Source: Lunularia cruciata
Lineage: Eukaryota; Streptophyta; Marchantiopsida; Lunulariales; Lunulariaceae
Length of the DNA: 64,000 bases
Assembly: GCA_948567375.1 (NCBI GenBank)
Contig: OX419762.1
Span: forward strand, 14,328,001-14,392,000
Reading direction: 5' to 3'
A program made the translations under genes and the position numbers. Positions 56,095-64,000 of this stretch are shown here, one piece after another. The notes beneath the pieces are model-generated. The model had not been told where the DNA came from and made no database searches. It worked only from the letters and a program-made list of their open reading frames with translations. Position 1 is the first letter of the stretch. Every line of letters begins with the position of its first letter.

Positions 56095-58737
56095 AACGAT
56101 TAGAAGTCGAATTCCCTGTACATTTTTGTGAACTCTGTGTGTATATTTTACATCTTTTAGGCAGTTACCCATTCATTTTTCAAGGAAAGGAAAACAGGAG
56201 GATGCCAAGCATTCACGAGGCGGACGTTATGTAACACCAGAAAGAAACATTTGTGCATATGTTACGGAAAAAAGCTCAAGAAAAAGGAAGGTGCAAGAGG
56301 AAAAAGATCTAGGAGGAGCAAATTGCTCCAACTGTACATTGTTAAAAAACATTTATGACTTTGTCTGCCTTGTTCCCACCACATAAGAGGTCTCGCCTTG
56401 TGATTGTTTACTAAAGATTCGTTAGGAAGAAGGATAGCGAGCCAAAGGAGAGTCAGATTGTGGAAGGAGACGAATGGTCTTCTTCTGCGCTTGTTGACCA
56501 ATAAAGACAAGCCACACTTCTTGGCATCCTCTACAGCTTGTGCGCCGTTCTACTGAAGTTTATATTGCTCCGCAGTCACTCGTTTCTGTCCGTCATGCAA
56601 GATGCTATTTTGCAGCTCTGAGTAGCCCTGTAGAGCTGCTCTTAGAATCGCGACGAGTATTTGCGCTTGCAGTCGGATTTACTGGACTTGTTCATCGCGC
56701 TCCTTCGCCCATCAGTAGAAGTCCTGAACTGGTCTTTGGATGATTTTTGGAATTGGCGTTCAATATCCTGTTGATGTATCTAGTGCTGCGAAATTGTCTA
56801 TGCATGTGCAGTTTTCGAGAGCATAATTTATCAGTTGAAGTCATGGAATTTCACTCTAGACTTGGTCCGCTAGGACTTTCTTGACGCTTTGCTCCTTGGC
56901 TCTGAAGCCATTACACTTGCAAGGTTGTCGACACGAAGTCAGTGCGCTCAAATGCAATAATTCTGCTCGTTCTTCCCATTTAAACGTTCCCAACAATTCT
57001 TTCTTGGGTGCTGCTGTGCGATGTCTGACGTCCAGCGCAGTCGCAAATTAGCAGCAATTGCTTTTTAAGGATTGTTTTTCTTCTGAAGCGCAATTGTGTT
57101 TCTCCGAGGGATTTGTAATATCCGATCAAACCATTGCGGTCCTCCTCCCGTGCATTTACTGTTTCGGTGTTGTGCCGCCTCCTTACCTTTGGAGCTGTTT
57201 GTACAATTGAGGTTTTCTGTCATATTACACACTTCACCTACTATTACATTCAGTTATTTTAAGTGTCCTCTCCCTGAGCATGTTCTGCGCACCCTCCGCT
57301 ACCGTATTTCTAATCCCATTGCGTGTGGTTTCCCATTGACTATCTTGAAGAGTTTCTGGAGTCCTTTCGTCTTTTCGTTGATTCAGTCTTCCAGTTGTTA
57401 TCAAGGTCGTAAATCTCTAATTTACTGTAGTGGCGCGTGTACAGCTCATACTATTTGCATCATCTATTGGATGTTTGAGGGGGAGACTTCAATGCATGTG
57501 TGCATCTGGAAATCGTCTTCTTTGCTCCTTTGACTTGACGAAATTCTCCACGCTGGAATCCTGGAGATCCACGGTGGTGAATGGCGCAACACGAGCTAAA
57601 CGACTGCTGTAGTTGTTTCGACACATCTTCTGACATGACTCACAAGTTTAGGCGTCAATTACGTTCAGTCATATTTGAACCGAGGAGCATGTGTGGCTAA
57701 CGGTAGTCACGGCTTCATCAGGTATCTGGCAACCACTGTGGCTAACGGTAGCGTTTTTACTCCACATGCTCCGTTCTACTTACCACGCTCCTGTGTAGTT
57801 ACCGCCAGTTAGGCCAATTCCTGCCACTTCTGTCCACTGCAGTCCCTTACATCAACGCTGAGTATTTTTCAGGAAGTACGATCGGTGATAGCTGGTTTTG
57901 TCGTTGATGTGGCACTCATCTTCGTCTTCTTCACCTCTGCAGAAATATCGGTCAGAGTCTTTATGTGGCTGGATTGTGCTGTGTCGAAGAAGTCTCCGGA
58001 CGTAGGAGTGCTTTCATGATGAACGATCCCGTTTATCCTCTTTGCTGATCGTGGAGCTTCTGTCCCATGTTTATCATAAGGCTAGTGCCAGTCTCATGAC
58101 TACTGTACACATCCAGAAGCACAGCTACTTTCCGGCACTCGCTAGTTCATCCGACTTCAGAATACGCATTACTTTCATGGGTCTAGCACTGTCAACTCGT
58201 TTCCTTGTAAAACACGAGTTCCCGTAGGATCTGTATTCCTAAGTATGTTGACGATACAAGTGAATACCCTTACAATTCTCCAACCAGTACTCCTATGGTT
58301 GCGCGCTTTGCTGTGAACATTACAAAGACTCATTAAGGATCCTCTTATTTTCATACTGTGTAAAATAGCTACTGTAGAGAACAAACCTGTCTCCCGGATT
58401 GGTCCTCAGTTTCCGCAGGTTGACGAGATGGAGGGAGAATATAGTGGCGTGCAACGAAAATGGGGCTAAACTTGTCCTTTCACTTGTCTTCTGAAGTAAA
58501 GTTATCGACCCGGAGCCTCTTTCTTATCACTGTAAACAGCATTCTTAGAGTCTCGCGAGTTGCCGATGTTGTAAATTTTATCCTTCGATTCGGAAAGAAT
58601 TAATGGGACGTAGTAGTGCTCCAAACTTTCCACAGACGCATCCGTACTGCTGTTTACTTTATCAATGCGACTAACAAGTTGCGTCGATCCAACTCGCAAA
58701 GTACTTAGCTTGATGTAAGCCGAAATCTAAATCGACA
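56095..58737. other. Gene-poor CpG-normal stretch
   Basis: Begins with the 3' UTR of the 55420 gene. The 145-codon ORF at 57096-57533 is rich in Cys, Ser, Phe and Leu with no motif and is not accepted. A short direct repeat, gtggctaacggtag, occurs near 57691 and 57738. No RNA gene is recognised. Confidence 0.35.
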
Positions 58738-59037
58738 ATGCAAGTTAAGCACTTCGACATAACTTCCCGTCCAGGTACAGTAACTTGTACCACTTACAGT
58801 GCAGAGCCTGGAAGGCACAGTAAACTGTCCTCCATTTTGTACACGATGAGGAGAAGTAACAGCGATGAGTATCTTCACACCTGTGATTCCACTGGCGACA
58901 TATTCATCACACCAGGATACTTGGGGCCTCGGGATGACAATATAATCACTGTCTATAGTCTATTATCTTTCACGGCACGAAAGGGACCGGGCACTCTCAC
59001 TGCCCCTGCAGTATTTCGAATCCTTCACTCTGATTGA
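58738..59037 (+). CDS. Unrecognised 99-codon ORF
   Basis: Starts MQVKHFDITSRPGTVTCTTY and has SNSDEYLHTCDSTGDIFITP. CpG is normal. No domain or paralogue. Could be an exon; otherwise chance. Confidence 0.18.
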   Translation: MQVKHFDITSRPGTVTCTTYSAEPGRHSKLSSILYTMRRSNSDEYLHTCDSTGDIFITPGYLGPRDDNIITVYSLLSFTARKGPGTLTAPAVFRILHSD

Positions 59038-59774
59038 GGAATCCCAGCAAGAGGTAGACAAACAATACACACCGATGTCATCTCATGGTATTCCAGTACA
59101 AATTCCATTTTCGCCTGCTCTTCAGGTTACCGCGAATCACAACACACTCCAAGAGTACGTAACCCAGGGAGCAGGCAACTCATATCCGAATTACCCAAAC
59201 AGTGTTCCCTCAATTGGCGTCTGCCAATGTTGTGATCTTCCCATACTTTATCTGTATGCCACTATACAGGGGGACGTCTAGCACCCGTTAAGGTCTCAGT
59301 AGAACTCTCCAATGTGAAATTGGTGATGAGGGGCTGGTTGCCAAGCCACCTACGTGCAACTTCATCTACTACGATCTAGCCGCGTCGGCTTTGCTCCACG
59401 TGCAGAGGTGCGAATCGAACCCGACTTATCCTCTGCGAGTAACCTCCCGCCTGTGAATGTGCTTCACAGGTTTGTCGAAGAGCGACGACATCTGTGAGCC
59501 CGTGTGCACCATGCATCTCCACTGTTCTTGGAGCGCTCGGAAGCTTTTCCGCCGCTTCTGACGAGAGCAACCATGCAAGCAACTGTCAGCCGACACTGAG
59601 GTTTGGCGCTTTGTGCAAGTTATTCGAATAACAGGGCGAATAAAGCTCCCCCTTCGATCTCTCCCATACTATTACGGTTCTTTGTAATAGTACTACTTTT
59701 TGTATGGTGTTCCCGCACTCCGAATGTTGGAGTGATTGATTACAGTACTTGTGAGCGTTGGAATGAGTGATTAA

Positions 59775-60640
59775 TTGTCTGATTGGAAGGAGGGCGAACG
59801 GAACCAAGTCCAGGTCATGCAAGGTCTCCAAATATAAGGATATGCTGCGGAGTCACATATTTCTTCTTTTAATCTTTGCGTTATATAGATTGATGGACAT
59901 GAGGGCCCATTTGTCAAACGACACGCGAGAGAGTTTATCATGTTGTACATCGAGAGTACCACTCTCGTACTTGATATTATATATACCAATGTTCTATAGT
60001 GCAATCTATGGTAAACCATCGCTCTAGGGTGATGCTTGTTTGGGATGTTCCAATAGTTTACAGACTTTACTAGTTGCATAGTTTGGATATCCTAGATGTA
60101 ATAAGGCAAATTTCTCATATTAATACTGTTGGGGTTTAGACTTGTTTTTCCTCTCATATTTTATAGTATACTTTAGAACCATGTGTGTCCATTGCTCTAC
60201 AGTGCAATCCAGTACAGATGTTTCTCGGATGATCCAATAGTTTGTAGACCTTCAGACTTCCATAGCTTGGATATTCTAGATGCGGTAGGGTAGATTTTTC
60301 ATATTGACACTATTGGGGTTTAGCCTTGTTGTAATTCTTTTGTCTTCCCTTATATGACATCCTAAGTAAATATATATGAAAAATCAGTACTACTGTACCT
60401 AGTAGTACAGATTTTTCATAATATGGTAGGTGATGTTTCTTCCGATGTTCCAATAATTTATAAATCTTACTACTTGCATAGCTCGGATAGCCTAGATGCA
60501 ATAGGGCAGATTGATGGTGATTGATACTATTGGAGCCTCTAGCCCTATTTTACCTCTTTTGTCTGTTTTGATGTCTTGATGGGGCCTTCCATCATCTTTC
60601 ATGTATTCTACGTGGTCACATTTTTGTCTTTTTGTAGTTT
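59775..60640 (+). mobile_element. LINE copy F: endonuclease C-terminus and re-duplicated 3' tail
   Basis: The frame at about 59815-59900 (KVSKYKDMLRSHIFLLLIFA, LYRLMDM) aligns with KVSKYRG..HIFVPLALELYGMMDM of copy C, the end of the RLE domain. The 3' UTR then appears in three partial copies: a gatgttccaatagttt-like block at about 60045, 60225 and 60440, each followed by a ttggatat-cctagatg block and, in two copies, tattggggttta. The last copy ends in the shared tail near 60590 (cttgatggggccttcc). Such reduplication may reflect nested truncated insertions or tandem duplication. Confidence 0.7.
60375..60420. other. 20-bp hairpin (one mismatch) inside LINE copy F tail
   Basis: The arms tatgaaaaatcagtactact (60375-60394) and agtagtacagatttttcata (60401-60420) pair at 19 of 20 positions around gtacct. 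Part of the arm (ttttcatat) resembles the LINE tail sequence on both sides, so the palindrome may have formed by a fold-back duplication at an insertion junction. Confidence 0.8.
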
Positions 60641-62660
60641 ATCTTTTCTTCAAGTCCTTGGGTACTCATGCTGATATTTGGGGATGTTTCAACTGGAGTG
60701 TTACGGGTTTAGATTCGTTCAACTTTGTATGGGTGGTCTCCCGTAATATTTTATGCTGCGAGCTAGGGAATGTACTCATATTTCATATTATGGGGGTTTT
60801 CTAAGTAGTGTGTCACGTGTTTTCTCTAGTGATTAAGAGTGACTTGTAAAATCTAACGGTACGAGCTAGGAGATGTACTAATATGAGGGGTTAATGAAGT
60901 GTTACTGCTGTCTATAATTTTGTAATTTTGTAAAACTTTTCATGGGTAATTTTATGAAATTTTATAGTGCATACTTATTTATTTAATTTTATAACATTTT
61001 ATTTAATAGCTATACTCCTGTACAATATTTATAATGTGAGGTAAGAGATGACCGATAAATTTGTATTTTATAAGCAACTAAAACACATGTTTGAATTTTA
61101 AATTTAACATGGTTCCAATTGAATTTGATTTTTCTTTAATCGTCATATATTTTTTCTTGTTGTTCTCATTTTTGTTAATTTTCCCTGGCTTTTACCTGTC
61201 TTGGATGATTTTACTTGTTAATATCTCGAGGGAGAGATTGCGAGATTGATGTGAAGAACTTGAATGCAAGAATATAAGAGGTAATTATCACGAAAGAAGA
61301 TGGCTGGAAATGGCATGACGGTTAAGAAAGTGATAATGCACTCTTGAGATATATAGAAAGTTGAAATCATACACATTCTTAGTAAACATAGAATATATAT
61401 ACTCACTTGTTAGATGTTATAATCTTCAAAGTAAAATGTTGTCGCCGTGTACTTTTATGCATTGCATTTAGATAATTAATTAGAATGGACATTCAATCCT
61501 TTCAAGTTCGTGTGGATTTAATTCAAACTCATCCAATAATTTTATTCACAAAGTAGCAAAAGTAAGCTCCAGTATTGATAACACATTTGGTCACAAAAAT
61601 TTATTTATTTATCCTTTTAGAAGGAAGGGATTTCAGCTGTGCGGAATTAGTACAAACGCTACCACACATTATATTAAACGAGTAGTAACCGCAATTATCT
61701 CTATGCTTGTAAAAGAGAAGTAAAATGGACAACTGATGAAAATCGTTAGAACCGCATCAGCTGATCCAGGATTCCTTAGATTAGATTAGATTGGTTAATG
61801 AAACACTATTGCCTCTAACTATAAAGATCAACTATTGACGGAGAGACTTACTTGATCCGAAACTGATCATACTCGATCAAGTTGTAATTATGAACATACA
61901 ATCATATATTTTGTTGAAGTGAATAACTTATTTTGTCTTCTCTTCTCTGGATTTATATGCGGATATGAAGCGTAGATTCAGTTTATACATAATATTTTTA
62001 GTAAAATGATTTTTTGGAAAAAAAATTACATTATTTCTCAATTTTGTGTGTCCTGTTATTCTGTCGTATGTAAATCTATGTGTAGAAATGCCTGGCTCTT
62101 GTTATAATGTGACATATTTGAAGAAAATAATATTTGGCCTAAGTTGAATATCTTAAGACCTGATACGTTTGAAATTCATCAATATATATTCGTCGATTTG
62201 GATTATGTACCCATGAAAGATTTGGCATTTGCTTTTAAACACTCTACCACCCCAGATATTCGTGTGGTGAATGAGTAGTGCATACGAGTGTGCAGGAGTA
62301 GAAGCAATTTTTTCAGAAAATTATGATATCAATTAAATTTTAGACACTCGAATGAAAATATTCTCCAACGGACCAGTTTGTGATTCTACACGATTTTACA
62401 CAAGTTAGATGATAATGGGAAGATTATTGCAAAAGAAGAAGACAAATACCGTAGTATGAAAAAGTATTAAAACAAAGTCATGATCGATAAGAAACGCGAG
62501 CATGTGGTGTGACAATTTGTTTAGAATTTAATAGCCATCTTGGAGGGTTTTGATTTGGACTCCTAAAGATCTAGATTACTTTATGAAACTGCGGTAAAAA
62601 CTTTCGGGGGCCAAGCTTAAAATCAAATGGTCGCTATCTAATGAGGACTTGGCGTTTGTT
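60641..62660. other. A+T-rich gene-free stretch
   Basis: About 2 kb with very low GC, many homopolymer A/T runs and no ORF above 67 codons. No tandem array or structured RNA was resolved. Confidence 0.4.
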
Positions 62661-62665
62661 TAGGT

Positions 62666-62986
62666 TTGGTTCAAGTTGCTTTAAGGTTCAGTGAAATAAG
62701 CTGCAAAGATTATTGTGTTTCTTATTCAAGCTATGAAACTATTTTCTTTGAACGCTTATGCTTATTAGAGGAAAAAGGAGAGAGGAAAATGTTCTATTCA
62801 AACTATGAAACTACGGTTTTCGGCATTCGATGGTTGCTAGAGGAGACGGAATGGGATTATAAAGAAAGTAGAGAGTACATCATTTGTGAAAGGGGAAGAG
62901 AAGAGAGAAGACGAGGAGAGGAGGGAGTGGAGAATTTGCTCAATTGGGTTCTCACGGTGGTAGATCACACTGGAAATTATGAGTGA
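62666..62986 (+). CDS. Unrecognised 106-codon ORF with an internal duplication
   Basis: The frame contains two related segments: SYETIFFERLCLLEEKGERK and, 72 bp later, NYETTVFGIRWLLEETEWD, reflecting a diverged tandem DNA repeat (ttcaagctatgaaactattt at about 62727; ttcaaactatgaaactacgg at about 62799). A charged R/E-rich end follows. No known family; a 72-bp in-frame duplication is compatible with a protein but proves nothing. Confidence 0.25.
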   Translation: MVQVALRFSEISCKDYCVSYSSYETIFFERLCLLEEKGERKMFYSNYETTVFGIRWLLEETEWDYKESREYIICERGREERRRGEEGVENLLNWVLTVVDHTGNYE

Positions 62987-63023
62987 GAGTTAGTGGGGGT
63001 CAATTTGGAAACCTATTGGAGAG

Positions 63024-63404
63024 TTGTTGGTTGATCTTATACCATACTTTCTCGATCTTATGGTATTTATCTATTGGGTGTGGTTCGACAAAGAGCAGAT
63101 TAGAGAGAGAGTTTGTCAAGTCAAAAAGTTCAATCTTGATTTGCTCGGAAGAAAGTTAGTTCTTACGATGGAGTACCCATGTCCTCAAATATGCGAACAA
63201 ATCCACTTTCTATTTGTTCTTGTAAAATTAATAAGCAACTTCTTTTATCCTAAAATGGATGAATTAAGCGATTTCTTAATAGTAAACCAATATAAATTCA
63301 AAGCGAAGCCTAAATTAGGTGCGGGGTTTACTAGAGGGGGTTGGAGCTTGTTCATGGATTTGCTGAATGAGTACAGCAAACCCTTGGTTTGCTTAGATGT
63401 ATAA
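63024..63404 (+). CDS. Unrecognised 126-codon ORF
   Basis: Starts MLVDLIPYFLDLMVFIYWVW, giving a hydrophobic N-terminus, and ends KFKAKPKLGAGFTRGGWSLF then LLNEYSKPLVCLDV. It follows the previous ORF on the same strand within 40 bases in a different frame. No motif is recognised. They may be exons or pieces of one degraded element. Confidence 0.25.
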   Translation: MLVDLIPYFLDLMVFIYWVWFDKEQIRERVCQVKKFNLDLLGRKLVLTMEYPCPQICEQIHFLFVLVKLISNFFYPKMDELSDFLIVNQYKFKAKPKLGAGFTRGGWSLFMDLLNEYSKPLVCLDV

Positions 63405-64000
63405 CTATGGGGTTGGCTTAAATCTATCTTGGTTTTAAACAGATCTTGCTTCGCACGTTTACAATTATCTTCTCCCCGCAGATTCCTGAAGAGTTTATGC
63501 TCTTATTTTGTCATAGTCTTTCGACTACTTATTTACAGGAGAAATCTTGTTTAATTTTACGTTCTGTTTAAATCTCCATATGAATTTGGTTTGTTTTTGA
63601 AACCTCTCTTGATGCTCGTGAGTCTTGAGTGAATCCTTTTAAGGAAACTCACACACCACGAGCCTGAGCAGTTCCCCGGTGCTTTACTCTCGATTACTGG
63701 ATTCCAAATTAAAAGGACGTCATGGCAAGTTCCATGTTTCTGGCAACTCAGTACCATCACTTCGGCAAGTAGAGAGATGTTTCACAAATCTTCCAGACTC
63801 AATGATCGGTTTTCCATCCCCTTAATATAATTTGTTACAATAGATACGTAAGGTCAAATCCATCGTTGGTAGGATATTGCTGGCACAAATGGCAACGAAG
63901 GTTCATCTCACGATCAATATCCTACAGCAGCTTTTTAAATCCCACCACTTTGTTGCCATAGTAAGAACTTGCAGGTATGATTAAAGTTCGAAACTCTCAA
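63405..64000. other. Right edge, no gene confirmed
   Basis: A short frame near 63888-63979 (MATKVHLTINILQQLFKSHH, then IVRTC) ends at a plausible donor (ttgcag/gtatga). It could be the first exon of a gene running out of the window. Evidence is weak. Confidence 0.2.

Noticed and set aside
57096-57533. 145-codon plus ORF
   Set aside because: Cys/Ser/Phe/Leu-rich composition without domain, signal peptide logic or paralogue. Likely chance in pyrimidine-rich DNA.
59405-59450. tRNA-like signal on the minus strand (gggttcgattcgcacc, flanked by gcagagg/cctctgc)
   Set aside because: The outer 7-bp stem encloses only about 21 bases, the T-stem does not pair, and no D or anticodon arm fits. Not a tRNA.
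1-64000. CRISPR arrays, rRNA genes, bacterial-type operons, telomeric arrays
   Set aside because: None is visible. The spliced genes and retrotransposons show plant nuclear DNA, and the tandem repeats lack spacer structure.

Overview
The window looks like nuclear DNA of a land plant. The recognisable genes have plant forms: a mitochondrial carrier exon, a spliced 2-oxoglutarate/Fe(II) dioxygenase (2ODD), and riboflavin synthase with a plastid-type N-terminal extension. Introns follow GT-AG rules and the rest is dominated by transposon relics. The sparse genes, and a LINE of the restriction-like-endonuclease (RLE) class that is unusual in seed plants, suggest a bryophyte or other non-seed plant. 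That is inference; I cannot name the species.

Layout. 1-213 is the last exon of an MTM1-like mitochondrial carrier gene. 2.0-3.3 kb holds a possible small terminal exon (-) and a 5'-truncated RLE LINE (+). 3.3-4.4 kb has a perfect 113-bp tandem duplication. About 4.4-21.1 kb is A+T-rich and strongly CpG-depleted, like old methylated repeats. It contains two coiled-coil ORF relics, a (GA)45 microsatellite, several minisatellites (one with a 48-bp, 16-codon period) and a dead PIF/Harbinger-like transposase (-). 21.3-23.4 kb is the longest LINE copy (-), with reverse transcriptase and endonuclease regions. 23.4-35.3 kb is a 2ODD cluster: pseudogene A, a Ty1/copia fragment (-), one intact three-exon gene (26866-28226), and pseudogene B. 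Exon 2 of pseudogene B is split by about 1.8 kb carrying an intact riboflavin synthase gene on the opposite strand (32008-32937).

35.3-44.9 kb is repeats again: LINE 3' ends, tandem repeats, a long inverted repeat, a coiled-coil relic (-) and a copia 3' end (+). 44.95-50.3 kb holds exon-like segments of an unidentified plus-strand gene or pseudogene, with a 208-bp tandem duplication. 50.3-55 kb has little I can interpret. 55420-56094 is an intact single-exon gene for a 224-residue Cys-motif/acidic protein of unknown function. 59.8-60.6 kb is another LINE 3' end with a reduplicated tail. The last 3.4 kb is mostly A+T-rich with two unrecognised ORFs.

Only three genes look complete: the 2ODD, riboflavin synthase and the acidic protein. 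Nothing ties them into one pathway. The shared theme is duplication, transposition and decay. I found no convincing new multi-gene system. The points most worth checking are the RLE LINE family, the riboflavin synthase nested in a broken dioxygenase exon, the coiled-coil relic family and the unidentified exon cluster at 45-49 kb.
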